Assembly (NCBI RefSeq): GCF_014652415.1
Contig: NZ_BMYT01000001.1
Span: 925,352 to 989,351 of the forward strand
Reading direction: 5' to 3'
DNA length: 64,000 bases
Origin: Affinundibacterium macrobrachii
GTDB taxonomy: Bacteria; Pseudomonadota; Gammaproteobacteria; Burkholderiales; Burkholderiaceae_D
Position 1 is the stretch's first letter, and each line of letters begins with the position of its first letter. Made by a program: the position numbers and the translations under genes. The notes under the pieces are model-generated. The model searched no databases. It saw only the letters and a list, made by a program, of their open reading frames with translations, and was not told where the DNA came from. This document shows positions 26,944 through 37,309 of this stretch, in pieces.

Positions 26944-29271
26944 ATGAGCGAACAAGCAAATTTATTTGATGAAGCCCCTGACAATAGTGGTGGTAATGGT
27001 GGAGATGGTGAGACACTGACGCTAGCGACTTTCGCTGAACGCGCTTATCTCGATTACGCGATTTCTGTCGTCAAAGGACGTGCCTTACCCGACGTGAGCG
27101 ATGGACAAAAACCGGTACAACGCCGCATCCTGTATTCAATGAATGAATTGGGATTGAACTCGACGGCTAAACCGCGTAAATCAGCAACTGTGGTCGGTGA
27201 TGTACTCGGTAAATTGCACCCCCACGGTGATCAGTCGGTGTATGACGCGATGGTGCGAATGGCACAAGATTTTTCTTTACGCTACCCTTTAATTGATGGT
27301 CAAGGTAACTTCGGTTCACGCGATGGTGATGGTGCGGCGGCGATGCGTTATACCGAAGCGCGTTTAACACCGATATCAAAATTATTGCTCGATGAAATTA
27401 ATCTTGGCACCGTTGATTTCCAGCCCAACTACGATGGTTCTTATGAAGAACCGACCCTGCTTCCAGGACGTTTGCCGTTTGTTCTTTTGAACGGTGCTTC
27501 TGGTATTGCGGTCGGTATGGCGACTGAAATTCCCTCGCACAATTTGACAGAAGTCGCCAAAGCCGCGGTTGCTTTAATTCGCAATCCGAAAACGACGCAT
27601 GCCGAATTGATGGAATTGATTCCCGGCCCAGATTTTCCGGGTGGCGGTCAAATCATTACGCCAGCAGCGGCGATTAGTGAGATCTATTCCAGCGGTCGTG
27701 GCAGTATCAAAGTACGCGCACGTTGGAAGATCGAAGAACTGGCGCGTGGTCAATGGCAAGCAGTCATCACTGAACTGCCACCAGGTACATCATCACAAAA
27801 AGTTTTAGAAGAAATCGAAGAGATTACCAATCCGAAAATCAAGATCGGTAAAAAGTCGCTGTCACCAGAACAAGTCAGCTTGAAGCAAGTGATGTTATCG
27901 GTACTCGACGCGGTACGCGATGAATCAGGTAAGGATGCTGCTGTACGTTTGGTCTTGGAGCCTAAATCCAAAAATCAAGATCAAGCTGAATTCATGCAAA
28001 TGTTATTGGCGCACACATCGCTTGAAACCTCTGCTTCGCTGAACTTAGTGATGATAGGTGGCGATGGTCGTCCACGTCAAAAATCATTAACGGAAATTTT
28101 GACCGAATGGACTAGTTTCCGCTTTGAGACAGTGACACGCCGCACCCAATTTAAGCTGAAAAAAGTCAATGACCGTATCCATATTTTAGAAGGTCGCGAA
28201 GCGGTTCTATTGAACATCGATAAAGTCATTAAGATCATTCGTGAATCGGATGAACCTAAGCCAGCTTTGATCGAAGCTTTCCGTTTATCTGATCGTCAGG
28301 CGGAAGACATTTTAGAGATTCGCTTGCGTCAATTGGCGCGCTTAGAAGCGATCAAAATTCAGCAAGAATTAGCAGAATTACGTAACGAAAAAACTAATTT
28401 ACAAAACCTCTTAGATGATCCTTCGGCGATGAAGAAGTGCATCATCAAAGAGATCGAAGCTGATGCGAAACAGTATGGCGATGCACGTCGAACCGTGATC
28501 GAAGAAGCGCAACGCGCCTCGGTAGAACAGAAAGTCATTGATGAGCCTGTCACTGTTGTGATTTCTGAAAAAGGCTGGGTCAGAGCACGTACTGGACATG
28601 ATCATGATCCAGCGCAATTCAGTTTTAAAGCGGGTGATAGTTTATATGGCACCTTTGAATGCCGCACGGTCGATCACATGCTAGTGTTCGGTTCGAACGG
28701 TCGCGTTTATTCCGTACCTGTTTCCGCACTGCCGGGCGCACGTGGTGACGGCGTACCAGTCACCACCTTAATTGACTTAGCAACTGGCACACGTATCTTG
28801 CATTATTTCGCTGGCAAAGCTGAAACACCTCTTTTATTAGCATCTACCGCCGGTTACGGCTTTACCGCCAAACTCGGTGACATGGTTGGTCGAATGAAAG
28901 CTGGTAAAGCCTTCATGACATTGGACGATGGCGACGAACCATTAGCACCAAGTGCAGTCGCTGACGACGCCAGCGCCATCGCTTGTTTGTCAGAAAAAGG
29001 ACGCTTACTGGTATTTGGCTTAAACGAAATCAAACAATTATCCAGCGGTGGACGCGGGGTGATTTTGATGGAACTAGAACCAAAAGAAAAACTCATCGCA
29101 GCAACCGCGATTAGCCAAAAAGGCGTGAAAGTTAGCGGTATTGGTCGTGCTGCAAAACCACAGGAAGTCAGCTTAAGTGCAAGTGGCCTAGCAATCCATA
29201 TCGGCAAACGTGCACGCAAAGGCAAGGCCTTGGAATCCAAAATCAAAGCAACACATTTAACGAAGAACTAA
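26944..29271 (+). CDS. parC: DNA topoisomerase IV subunit A
   Basis: This 775-aa subunit holds the DNA breakage-reunion site. The winged-helix region has [20 protein letters not shown], and the catalytic tyrosine is in [10 protein letters not shown] (about 140). A coiled-coil tower and a C-terminal beta-pinwheel (about 500-775) follow. At the quinolone-resistance positions matching E. coli Ser80 and Glu84 it has Gln97 and Asp101. I recall Gln at this place as normal in Burkholderiales ParC, so this is probably lineage background rather than selected resistance. ParC rather than GyrA is supported by length and by parE upstream. Confidence 0.95.
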   Translation: MSEQANLFDEAPDNSGGNGGDGETLTLATFAERAYLDYAISVVKGRALPDVSDGQKPVQRRILYSMNELGLNSTAKPRKSATVVGDVLGKLHPHGDQSVYDAMVRMAQDFSLRYPLIDGQGNFGSRDGDGAAAMRYTEARLTPISKLLLDEINLGTVDFQPNYDGSYEEPTLLPGRLPFVLLNGASGIAVGMATEIPSHNLTEVAKAAVALIRNPKTTHAELMELIPGPDFPGGGQIITPAAAISEIYSSGRGSIKVRARWKIEELARGQWQAVITELPPGTSSQKVLEEIEEITNPKIKIGKKSLSPEQVSLKQVMLSVLDAVRDESGKDAAVRLVLEPKSKNQDQAEFMQMLLAHTSLETSASLNLVMIGGDGRPRQKSLTEILTEWTSFRFETVTRRTQFKLKKVNDRIHILEGREAVLLNIDKVIKIIRESDEPKPALIEAFRLSDRQAEDILEIRLRQLARLEAIKIQQELAELRNEKTNLQNLLDDPSAMKKCIIKEIEADAKQYGDARRTVIEEAQRASVEQKVIDEPVTVVISEKGWVRARTGHDHDPAQFSFKAGDSLYGTFECRTVDHMLVFGSNGRVYSVPVSALPGARGDGVPVTTLIDLATGTRILHYFAGKAETPLLLASTAGYGFTAKLGDMVGRMKAGKAFMTLDDGDEPLAPSAVADDASAIACLSEKGRLLVFGLNEIKQLSSGGRGVILMELEPKEKLIAATAISQKGVKVSGIGRAAKPQEVSLSASGLAIHIGKRARKGKALESKIKATHLTKN

Positions 29272-29314
29272 TACGTTTAAAGCGAATCCAAAAGTAAATT
29301 CAAGTAGTCGCAAT

Positions 29315-29353
29315 AAAAAAGCCCTAGCAAATTAGTTTGCTAGGGCTTTTTTT
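29315..29353. terminator. Bidirectional terminator after parC
   Basis: A perfect 11-bp stem (29321-29331 with 29336-29346, arm GCCCTAGCAAA), a TTAG loop and flanking A and T runs. It serves parC (+) and the convergent GGDEF regulator gene (-, stop at 29405). Confidence 0.92.
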
Positions 29354-29404
29354 GATCGTTTCAAGTCATCTATGCAAGAACGGAAGCGCAATAAAATTGA
29401 GCGA

Positions 29405-31075
29405 CTAAATCTCTTGATCACCTAATACGATTTTATTCTTTCCACTGTGCTTTGCGCGGTATAGCGCAGCATCCGCAATCGCCAATAAATCATCTGGACT
29501 TGTCGTTTGTCTTGAATCAGCAACGCCAGCTGAAAAGCCAACACAAAACTCGCCTTGCTCTGAGCTATGGTGTAAATGGTTAAAAGCTAATCGTACCTTG
29601 TCCAATACAGCATAAGCGACATCTGCCGTCGTGTTTGGGAAAATAACGATGAACTCTTCACCACCATAGCGCCCAACAACATCGCTCTTGCGCAAACGTT
29701 GTCTCAACAAATGCGACAAGGTGCGTAACACTTGGTCACCAATTTGGTGCCCGTAGGTGTCATTAACTTTCTTAAAATTATCAAGATCGAGCATCGCGAC
29801 AGAAACGCAAGTGACATTACGACTTGCGCTCGACATCTTCGCGATTAAATCTTCTTTAATTGCAGAATGGTTATACAAGCCCGTTAAACCATCGCGCATA
29901 ACTAAAGTACGCAGCGCACGATAACGCTCAGCACGTGTCGAGAGCGAAGAGATCAACAATTCAGGCGAAATTGGTTTAACTAAAAAATCATCCGCACCAA
30001 CTTTCACAGCAGCGAGTTGTTTTTGCAAATTATTTTCGCTAGATAGAAAAACGATAGGCACGTCCAGATAAGAACGATCCTGACGAATCACTTTGGATAA
30101 TTCCACCCCATCACAGTCAGGCATATAAACGTCCATTAAGACCAATTCTGGTCTAAAAGTAGCCATTTTTTCCAAAACAAAGGCCGGATCATTGAGCACC
30201 TCGACAATCATTCCTGCTCCCTGCAAGACGCGACTGTAGTACTCAGCCAAATCAACATCATCATCGATAATCATGATGCGATAGTGCTTGGGATTAATAC
30301 GACTTAAGATGTCTTCGACACTTTCGGTCAATGCGAGAATATCGATAGGTTTGAGAAAAAATGCTTCGCCACCAGCACGAACCGCCCGCAAGCGGGTCTC
30401 AAAACTATTCGTTTTTGAGGTGAATAACACTGGCGGCAAATTGACACCATGTGCTCTGAGACGTTTAATTTCATCGCTTCCAGCAAAATGTGAATGCTGA
30501 AAATCAGCATCAATAATCAGTAATGCTGGCTGTTTATGCTGGATCGCATGTTCAAGTTCATGAACTTGATTTACGTGTTGCACTTCAAATGCAAATTGCT
30601 CCAAGACTTGAGTAATCTCTTGATTCTTCTCGTCGACATCATCTGCCCACAAGATCATTCGGACTGAATCATGAGTCGGTGCTGGCGCAATATTCGTCGT
30701 TTGACTCGTTACTTCAGCCTGCGCTTCAATGACCGACGCATGTATGCCCTTTGCTGCAGCAAGATAATTCAGCACCTCAGCTACGAAGACGTGAATTTTG
30801 TTGCTATCCCAAGTCTCGCCACTAATATAGGCTTTCAGTTTAATCTCGAGTTGTCGCGCGCTATCGCCCATTTCAGGGAAGCCAAAAGTTCCAGCAGAAC
30901 CGGCCATCGTATGTAATTGACGATGTAACGAGGTATAGTTTTCACGATTGGATGGATCGGATTCGAATCGCTGACAAGTCAGGCGCATTTCTTCCAGCTT
31001 TGCAGGAAGTTTGGCTATGTACAACTGAGCCAAAGCCTGTAAGGCATCATTCAGCTCCTGATCCCGCGCACTCAC
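29405..31075 (-). CDS. HPt-REC-REC-GGDEF response regulator, probable diguanylate cyclase
   Basis: The 556-aa cytoplasmic protein has four domains. An HPt domain carries LHTMAGSAGTFGF (His about 55). The first receiver (about 140-255) has WADDVD and LIIDAD, and the second (about 265-385) has MIIDDDVD, LVLMDVYMPDCDG and FLVKPI. The C-terminal GGDEF domain (about 390-550) has an intact GGEEF active site near 470 and an RKSD inhibitory site five residues before it, so it should make cyclic-di-GMP with product feedback. The start is a GTG directly after the TAA of the CheY-like gene, so the two are translationally coupled. An HPt plus two receivers on a cyclase suggests a phosphorelay node; no hybrid kinase is adjacent. 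Confidence 0.92.
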   Translation of the reverse strand: MSARDQELNDALQALAQLYIAKLPAKLEEMRLTCQRFESDPSNRENYTSLHRQLHTMAGSAGTFGFPEMGDSARQLEIKLKAYISGETWDSNKIHVFVAEVLNYLAAAKGIHASVIEAQAEVTSQTTNIAPAPTHDSVRMILWADDVDEKNQEITQVLEQFAFEVQHVNQVHELEHAIQHKQPALLIIDADFQHSHFAGSDEIKRLRAHGVNLPPVLFTSKTNSFETRLRAVRAGGEAFFLKPIDILALTESVEDILSRINPKHYRIMIIDDDVDLAEYYSRVLQGAGMIVEVLNDPAFVLEKMATFRPELVLMDVYMPDCDGVELSKVIRQDRSYLDVPIVFLSSENNLQKQLAAVKVGADDFLVKPISPELLISSLSTRAERYRALRTLVMRDGLTGLYNHSAIKEDLIAKMSSASRNVTCVSVAMLDLDNFKKVNDTYGHQIGDQVLRTLSHLLRQRLRKSDVVGRYGGEEFIVIFPNTTADVAYAVLDKVRLAFNHLHHSSEQGEFCVGFSAGVADSRQTTSPDDLLAIADAALYRAKHSGKNKIVLGDQEI

Positions 31076-31468
31076 TTATGCCACCTTGTTCCAAAGCGCC
31101 CGCGCTTGATCTGCTAAGGCCATAGGGTCAAATGGTTTGGCGATAACACCAATTGCTCCCAGCGTGTAATAGTAATCCTGCTCGCTGGACTGTACTTTCG
31201 CCGTCATAAAAATCACAGGAGTAGCACTGGTCGCTGGTAACTTGCGCAAATGCGACAAGGTAGTCGGACCGTCCATATTAGGCATCATGACATCGAGCAG
31301 CAACAGATCAGGAACAAATCCTTGTTCAATTGCTGCGATTGCTTCAGCACCAGAGCTACAAGTTTTTAAGGTAAATCCGCCAACTACCTCTAAGGCAATT
31401 TGCGCGACAGCTTGAATATCTAAGTCGTCTTCTACGTATAAAATTGTGCTTAATGACTTTGCTGTCAT
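31076..31468 (-). CDS. Single-domain CheY-like response regulator
   Basis: The 130-aa receiver has an acidic pocket VEDDLD, the phospho-acceptor in LLLLDVMMPNMDG (about Asp57), the switch threonine in IFMTAK and the lysine in IAKPFDP. There is no output domain, so it passes phosphate on or acts by protein contact. Its stop codon touches the GTG start of the HPt-REC-REC-GGDEF gene, and the two probably form one relay. I chose the ATG at 31466-31468 because AAGGA lies six bases upstream; an ATG two codons earlier is inside that site. Confidence 0.93.
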   Translation of the reverse strand: MTAKSLSTILYVEDDLDIQAVAQIALEVVGGFTLKTCSSGAEAIAAIEQGFVPDLLLLDVMMPNMDGPTTLSHLRKLPATSATPVIFMTAKVQSSEQDYYYTLGAIGVIAKPFDPMALADQARALWNKVA

Positions 31469-31674
31469 ACCCATCCTTTAGCAAAAACGATAATGATATT
31501 GAGCTTTATGTTCATCGAGAAATTATGACTGGCTCACGTGTGTCATCATAATAGCTCTATGACATATGTTATCAAAGCAATTTTACGTCATGAAGAAATT
31601 TTTCCAACAAGAAACTTCCGATATTTACTATAAAAACAATTCAAAGTTTGCAAATGGAGTGAAATCGGCGATTC

Positions 31675-32904
31675 TTAATTATATGTTCGTAGCTCACCTG
31701 CATAGACGCTGAATCGACAGGGATTTACGCCTATCATATAAGCTAAATCTGCAGGTCGCTCAATCTGCCATAAAGCAAAATCAGCTTGTTTTCCCAACGC
31801 TAAACTACCAATGGTCTGCTGTAAACCAAGTGCTTTTGCCGCATTTACAGTAAGTCCCTGTAATGCTTCTAAAGGTGTCATTCGAAATAGCGTACACGCC
31901 ATATTCATCGTCAGCAAAGGTGATGTCATCGGGGATGTACCCGGATTGCAATCCGTCGCCAAGGCAATCGGCACATTCGCCGCGCGTAATGCAGCGATCG
32001 GTGGATACTTGGTCTCACGTAAATAATAGAAAGCACCAGGCAATAAAACAGCAACGGTGCCATGTGATTTCATGGCGGCGATGCCGGCTTCACTTAAGTA
32101 TTCAAGATGATCAGCGGATAGCCCTTGGTATTGCGCGGTCAATGCCGCACCACCTTGATCTGAAAGCTGCTCTGCATGCAATTTGACTGGTAAGTTATGC
32201 TTTTTTGCAGCTTGAAAAACGCGTTCGGTTTGCGCAGGCGTAAAGCCTATCTTTTCGCAAAACACATCGACCGCGTCTGCTAAACCTTCCGCCACAATTG
32301 CTGGCAACATACGTTCACATACCTCTTCAATATAATCATCAGCGCGACCAGCAAATTCGGGCGGTATGGCATGTGCACCTAAAAAAGTCGTGGTAACCGT
32401 CACAGGTAAATCCCGCTGAATCTGGCGTGCGACACGCAATATCTTTGCCTCGGTTTCGGTATCAAGTCCGTAACCAGATTTAATTTCCAGCGTAGTGACA
32501 CCCTCGCGCAAACTGCTAAGTACGCGCGGCAAACTGGCTTGCATTAATTCTTGTTCCGTTGCAGCACGCGTCGCTTTAACGGTCGACACGATGCCCCCGC
32601 CTTGTCGTGCAATTTCTTCATACACGACGCCATTTAAGCGTGCTTCAAACTCATTGCTACGGTTACCCGCATATACCATATGCGTATGGCAATCGATCAA
32701 ACCTGGCGTTAGCCAACAGCCTTGGCCATCGTGCTGCACCTTTACCTTGTAATCTGTCGGTAAATCTTGGGCTGCACCTATCCAGGCGATCTTGCCATCT
32801 TTCACGGCAATCGCAGCATCACGAATGATGCCGTAATCAAGCGCAGCATCCATCGTGGCCAGATGAACGTTAAGCCATAAGCTATCCCAATTAGCTGACT
32901 GCAT
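31675..32904 (-). CDS. hutI: Imidazolonepropionase
   Basis: The 409-aa amidohydrolase opens 4-imidazolone-5-propionate to N-formimino-glutamate, the third step of histidine degradation. It has [16 protein letters not shown] with the metal-binding [25 protein letters not shown] and [15 protein letters not shown] at about 32911-32914 precedes the ATG. The gene overlaps the 3' end of hutD by 14 bp and is the last hut gene of the operon. Confidence 0.96.
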   Translation of the reverse strand: MQSANWDSLWLNVHLATMDAALDYGIIRDAAIAVKDGKIAWIGAAQDLPTDYKVKVQHDGQGCWLTPGLIDCHTHMVYAGNRSNEFEARLNGVVYEEIARQGGGIVSTVKATRAATEQELMQASLPRVLSSLREGVTTLEIKSGYGLDTETEAKILRVARQIQRDLPVTVTTTFLGAHAIPPEFAGRADDYIEEVCERMLPAIVAEGLADAVDVFCEKIGFTPAQTERVFQAAKKHNLPVKLHAEQLSDQGGAALTAQYQGLSADHLEYLSEAGIAAMKSHGTVAVLLPGAFYYLRETKYPPIAALRAANVPIALATDCNPGTSPMTSPLLTMNMACTLFRMTPLEALQGLTVNAAKALGLQQTIGSLALGKQADFALWQIERPADLAYMIGVNPCRFSVYAGELRTYN

Positions 32905-33523
32905 GAAGACCTCCGTGTTGCGCTGGATGATTCAAAAAACTAATTCGCATGACATACAAAAGACTCGCTTCTTCAGCTTCAATATGACAACGTATGCCAC
33001 TCGCTTCATGCTCTTCTTCGAGCAACACCAACTCACCCGCTTCCAAGCTGGTTTGGTTTAACAATTGCGCACGGCCTTTTTCGCAGAACACCAAAACTTG
33101 CTGCGCATCTTCTGCATGGATCAAATGCTGGCCCGCACTCAAGCGTTGCATATAGTGCTGGCAAACATCGCGTCGCGTCATCAAATTCAAATCGACTACG
33201 GTACCATCAATCAGTTCCGCAAAAATATTGTCTTCACCAGCAAAACGATGCGGCAAACTTTCTTGCGTCAGACTAATCATCTTCTCCGCTACGCTACCCG
33301 CATCGGTTTTCAAGACCAAACCTGCTCCCGTCAAAATCGCCAAGCTACGATCAATTTGTGCGAAATGAGAAAACGGTCCATCTTGCGCCACCGTCGCCGT
33401 ACTTAATCGCCAAACAAAGTGATCCATTCCCGTTCCTTCTGGAAAGATCGCCAATTCAGTGGTACTGCCACCACCGTTTTTCCACGGCATGGTGCGGAAA
33501 TCTTTTGCGGTCCATTTACGCAT
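32891..33523 (-). CDS. hutD: HutD family protein
   Basis: The 210-aa cupin-fold protein starts [25 protein letters not shown], the HutD signature. HutD is encoded in hut operons and is thought to limit urocanate build-up or fine-tune hut expression; its biochemical role is unsettled. The ATG at 33521-33523 is preferred over a TTG four codons upstream, although neither has a clear Shine-Dalgarno. It sits between hutH and hutI and overlaps hutI. Confidence 0.92.
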   Translation of the reverse strand: MRKWTAKDFRTMPWKNGGGSTTELAIFPEGTGMDHFVWRLSTATVAQDGPFSHFAQIDRSLAILTGAGLVLKTDAGSVAEKMISLTQESLPHRFAGEDNIFAELIDGTVVDLNLMTRRDVCQHYMQRLSAGQHLIHAEDAQQVLVFCEKGRAQLLNQTSLEAGELVLLEEEHEASGIRCHIEAEEASLLYVMRISFLNHPAQHGGLHAVS

Positions 33524-33571
33524 AGCTATTTTCAAAAAATTGATGAAATTTTAGATCATATTCAAAAGCAA

Positions 33572-33638
33572 GCCGCAGAGACACAAAGATCGCGGAGTTC
33601 TTTAAATTTTTCTCTGCAATCTCTGCGCCTCTGCGGCA
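33572..33638. repeat. Imperfect inverted repeat between hutH and hutD
   Basis: Arms of 26 bp (33572-33597 and 33613-33638, starting GCCGCAGAG and ending CTCTGCGGC) pair with several mismatches around a 15-bp centre. A related CCGCAGAGGCGC arm is found in the hutU-hutH spacer. The repeat may act as an intra-operon stem-loop. Confidence 0.7.
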
Positions 33639-33663
33639 AAAAAAACTAATGTGAAAGATTTAC

Positions 33664-35205
33664 TTAAGCCAGATACAAATGTGAATACAAATCGGCACAT
33701 TGTGCGCTCAAAGCGCCTTCAACCACCAAAGACTTGGCAGCTTCAATATCAGGAGCAAAGAAACGATCTTTGTCATAAAACGCCACTTTAGAACGCAACA
33801 ATTGATGTACCATCGTCAGTTTATCTGAGGTTTTTAATGGCTGATGGAAATCCACGCCCTGTGCTGCGGCCAACAACTCAATGCCTACGATGGTTGCAGT
33901 GTTATGTGCCATCTCATGCAAACGACGACCAGCATAGGTTGCCATACTAACGTGATCTTCTTGATTGGCAGAGGTTGGAATGGTATCGACGCTAGCTGGA
34001 TGTGCATGCGATTTATTTTCCGATGCCAATGCGGCAGCTGTCACGTGGGCGATCATAAAGCCAGAATTCAAACCTGAGGATGGCACCAAGAATGGTGGCA
34101 AACCTGAGATCGAGGCGTCGATCAGCAAGGCGATACGTCGCTCAGAAATAGAACCGATTTCTGCAATCGCCAAAGCCAAAGTATCGGCTGCAAAAGCAAC
34201 TGGCTCGGCGTGGAAATTACCGCCAGAAATCACTTCATTCGTATCCACAAACACCAAAGGATTATCGGTTACCGCATTCGCTTCAGTCAACAAAGTACGC
34301 GCGGCATTATTAATGATGTCCAAGCACGCGCCCATGACTTGTGGCTGACAACGCAAGCAATATGGATCTTGCACACGTTCATCATTCACCAAATGCGATT
34401 GACGAATTTCACTGCCATTCAACAAAGTACGATAAATATTTGCGGTCGCAATTTGACCAGGCTGACCACGCACAGCATGAATACGTGGATCAAATGGCGC
34501 ATCGCTACCTTTTGCTGCATCAACAGACAAAGCACCGGTAATCGTTGCCGCTTCTAATAAACGCTCAGCGAGAAATAGACCATTCAATGCCAAGGCGGTC
34601 GACACTTGTGTACCATTGATCAGCGCCAAACCTTCTTTCGCCGCCAACACAACTGGCGTAATTCCTGCTTTCGCTAAGGCCTCTTTCGCATCAACCAATT
34701 TGCCGTCAACCCGCACTTGACCTTCACCCATGATCGCTAAAGTCATATGCGATAAAGGTGCTAAATCGCCTGATGCGCCGACAGATCCTTTGACCGGAAT
34801 CGCAGGCATGATGCCGGCGTTGTAGGCAGCAATCATGGTGTCAATCACAGATGCGCGAATACCTGAAAAGCCTCGCGCCAGACTCGCAATCTTCATCGCA
34901 ATAATCAAACGCACCACTTCATCAGCAATCAATTCACCAGAACCAACTGAGTGCGACAAGATCAAATTCTTTTGCAGTAATTCCAAGTCTTCATCTGGAA
35001 TGCGCGTTTTCGCTAATTTGCCAAAACCAGTATTAATACCGTAAGCCGCGTCGCCTTTAGCGACGATACGGTCGATGGTCGCAGAGGATTCATTGATGGC
35101 AGCATAAGCAGATTCTGCTAAGGCTAACTTAAAAGGCTTTTGCCAGATCGCGCGCAAGTCTGCGAGTTTGAATTGGCCTGGTTGTATAGTGAAAGTTGTG
35201 CTCAT
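33664..35205 (-). CDS. hutH: Histidine ammonia-lyase
   Basis: The 513-aa enzyme converts histidine to urocanate and ammonia. The Ala-Ser-Gly triad that forms the MIO electrophile is in [14 protein letters not shown] (about 145). [26 protein letters not shown] and [10 protein letters not shown] are further family blocks. The start is ATG 35203-35205 with AAAGGAC upstream. An in-frame extension of 40 codons upstream translates intergenic repeat sequence and is not part of the protein. It lies in the hutU-hutH-hutD-hutI order. Confidence 0.97.
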   Translation of the reverse strand: MSTTFTIQPGQFKLADLRAIWQKPFKLALAESAYAAINESSATIDRIVAKGDAAYGINTGFGKLAKTRIPDEDLELLQKNLILSHSVGSGELIADEVVRLIIAMKIASLARGFSGIRASVIDTMIAAYNAGIMPAIPVKGSVGASGDLAPLSHMTLAIMGEGQVRVDGKLVDAKEALAKAGITPVVLAAKEGLALINGTQVSTALALNGLFLAERLLEAATITGALSVDAAKGSDAPFDPRIHAVRGQPGQIATANIYRTLLNGSEIRQSHLVNDERVQDPYCLRCQPQVMGACLDIINNAARTLLTEANAVTDNPLVFVDTNEVISGGNFHAEPVAFAADTLALAIAEIGSISERRIALLIDASISGLPPFLVPSSGLNSGFMIAHVTAAALASENKSHAHPASVDTIPTSANQEDHVSMATYAGRRLHEMAHNTATIVGIELLAAAQGVDFHQPLKTSDKLTMVHQLLRSKVAFYDKDRFFAPDIEAAKSLVVEGALSAQCADLYSHLYLA

Positions 35206-35234
35206 ATTCTTGTCCTTTATCTTTACATTCTTTT

Positions 35235-35399
35235 CGCCGCAGAGGCGCTGAGTACGCGGAGTTTTTTGTTTGTCACTCCTGCGTAGGCAGGAGTCTAGTG
35301 TCTTCGGTCGCACTACCAACCTCACCGGATTCCCGCCTTCGCGGGAATGACATTAATAAGCTAATCGCTTTTCTCCGCGTACTCCGCGCCTCAGCGGAA
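35235..35399. repeat. Nested inverted-repeat cluster between hutU and hutH
   Basis: The spacer holds an outer imperfect inverted repeat of 25-bp arms (35237-35261 and 35373-35397, CCGCAGAGGCGC... and ...GCGCCTCAGCGG). Inside are two perfect 8-bp hairpins: ACTCCTGC-GTAG-GCAGGAGT (35275-35294) and ATTCCCGC-CTTC-GCGGGAAT (35329-35348). The two hairpins are bordered by GTCA and TGAC in head-to-head orientation, as in paired REP/BIME units. The ATTCCC...GGGAAT hairpin is like the dRS3-type repeat known from Neisseria. Confidence 0.8.
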
Positions 35400-35412
35400 A
35401 AATATTCAAAAT

Positions 35413-37104
35413 TTATTTAATCATCGGCAATTGCAAGCCATTACGTTTAGCACATGCCACTGCTTGTTCATATCCTGCATCGGCATGACGCATTACACCA
35501 GAGCCGCAATCGTTGACCAACACGCGCGCTAAACGCTTCGCGGCTGCATCTGTACCGTCTGCCACAATCACCATGCCGGAATGCTGTGAGTAGCCCATAC
35601 CGACACCACCACCATGATGCAAAGAGACCCAACTTGCGCCACCTGCCGTATTCAACAAGGCATTCAGCAAAGGCCAATCCGACACTGCATCGGTGCCGTC
35701 TTTCATACTTTCGGTTTCACGATTCGGGCTGGATACAGAACCTGTATCGAGATGATCACGACCAATCACAATTGGTGCTTTCAATTCACCGTTTTTCACC
35801 ATCTCATTAAATGCTAAACCAGCGATGTGACGCTCGCCCAAACCTAACCAGCAAATACGCGCAGGCAGACCTTGGAAGGCAATACGTTCACCCGCCATAT
35901 CTAACCATTTATGCACGCCTTTATTTTCGGGGAATAATTCTTTGATCTTAGCATCGGTTTTACGAATGTCTTCAGGATCACCAGACAACGCTACCCAACG
36001 GAATGGCCCTTTGCCATCACAGAACAAAGGACGAATATATGCAGGAACAAATCCTGGGAAATCGAACGCGTTTTTCACGCCCGTATCGAAGGCAACCTGA
36101 CGGATATTATTCCCATAATCCACCGTCGGAATGCCCATTGCATGAAAATCCAACATCGCTTGCACGTGGACCGCACAAGCTTGCGCCGCATCCGCTGTTA
36201 ATTTCGCGTGTTGGCTCGCATCTTGCTGTGCGGCCTTCCATTGCTCCACGCTCCAACCGATAGGTAAATAGCCATTGATCAAATCATGGGCGGAGGTTTG
36301 GTCGGTAACCAGATCAGGCTTGATACCACCAGCTTTCGCGCGTTTTACCAATTCTGGCAAAATCTCTGCAGCGTTGCCCAGCAAGGCAATCGAAATCGCG
36401 TCTTTACGTGCGGTGTGATATTTAATCAGTTCGATAGCGTCGTCGATGTCTTTTGCTTGTTTATCGACGTAACGTGTGCGCAAACGGAAGTCGATGCTTG
36501 ATTGTTGGCATTCAATATTCAAAGAAACTGCACCGGCAAATGTCGCTGCCAAAGGTTGCGCGCCACCCATGCCGCCCAAGCCTGCTGTCAAAATCCAACG
36601 ACCGCCCCACTCACCGCCAAAATGCTGACGACCTGCTTCAGCGAAAGTCTCGTAAGTACCTTGCACGATGCCTTGGGTACCAATGTAAATCCAGCTACCG
36701 GCGGTCATCTGACCATACATGAACAAGCCTTTGCGGTCGAGTTCATTGAAGTGTTCCCAATTCGCCCATTTTGGTACCAAATTGGAATTAGCAATCAAGA
36801 CGCGTGGTGAATCTTCCGTGGTTTTGAAAATACCGACCGGCTTACCCGATTGAATCAACAAGGTTTCGTCTTCGCCCAAGTCTTTCAAGCTCGCCAAAAT
36901 CTGGTCATAGCATTCCCAATTACGTGCCGCGCGACCAATGCCGCCGTACACGACCAAGTGCTTAGGATTTTCTGCGACTTCTGTATCGAGATTATTTTGA
37001 ATCATGCGGTAAGCCGCTTCGGCTACCCAGGTCTTACAGACTTTTTCTGCGCCGCGTGGTGCGCGGATTTCACGACTTGCATCCCAGCGTGGATCATTGT
37101 TCAT
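35413..37104 (-). CDS. hutU: Urocanate hydratase
   Basis: The 563-aa NAD-dependent enzyme hydrates urocanate to imidazolone propionate. Visible blocks are [33 protein letters not shown] for dinucleotide binding and [17 protein letters not shown]. Length matches the family. AGGAGAT lies just upstream of the ATG at 37104. It is the first gene of the hut operon, divergent from hutC, with a perfect 20-bp palindrome at 37210-37229 in the shared promoter region. Confidence 0.97.
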   Translation of the reverse strand: MNNDPRWDASREIRAPRGAEKVCKTWVAEAAYRMIQNNLDTEVAENPKHLVVYGGIGRAARNWECYDQILASLKDLGEDETLLIQSGKPVGIFKTTEDSPRVLIANSNLVPKWANWEHFNELDRKGLFMYGQMTAGSWIYIGTQGIVQGTYETFAEAGRQHFGGEWGGRWILTAGLGGMGGAQPLAATFAGAVSLNIECQQSSIDFRLRTRYVDKQAKDIDDAIELIKYHTARKDAISIALLGNAAEILPELVKRAKAGGIKPDLVTDQTSAHDLINGYLPIGWSVEQWKAAQQDASQHAKLTADAAQACAVHVQAMLDFHAMGIPTVDYGNNIRQVAFDTGVKNAFDFPGFVPAYIRPLFCDGKGPFRWVALSGDPEDIRKTDAKIKELFPENKGVHKWLDMAGERIAFQGLPARICWLGLGERHIAGLAFNEMVKNGELKAPIVIGRDHLDTGSVSSPNRETESMKDGTDAVSDWPLLNALLNTAGGASWVSLHHGGGVGMGYSQHSGMVIVADGTDAAAKRLARVLVNDCGSGVMRHADAGYEQAVACAKRNGLQLPMIK

Positions 37105-37209
37105 AGTTATCTCCTAAAAATAAAGACATCAAAAACTCCCAACGACACCAACTGCTGCGCATACGCATAGGATGTGGCAAGGACATAGTAGGTATTTTGC
37201 GGCACAGTT

Positions 37210-37229
37210 TAAGTTGTATATACAACTTA
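37210..37229. promoter_or_regulatory. HutC operator-like palindrome
   Basis: A perfect 20-bp palindrome, with TTGTATATACAA at its core, lies midway in the 205-bp spacer between divergent hutU and hutC. HutC repressors of the GntR family bind TTGTAT-TACAA-like palindromes and are released by urocanate in other bacteria. The position allows control of hutU-H-D-I and of hutC itself. Binding here is inference. Confidence 0.8.
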
Positions 37230-37309
37230 TGCAAGCGATTTTTTTGTATTCTGTGCGAAAATAGATGGCATTTACTGTTAGCTAGTAAATATCAATTCAC
37301 CCATCGATT

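Noticed and set aside
28854-29246. 130-codon open frame antisense to parC
   Set aside because: It lies within the ParC C-terminal domain; there is no family or ribosome binding site.
35206-35325. 40-codon N-terminal extension of hutH
   Set aside because: It translates the hairpin repeats of the hutU-hutH spacer (DSCLRRSDK is typical repeat translation). The ATG at 35205 has a good Shine-Dalgarno and gives the family's normal start.
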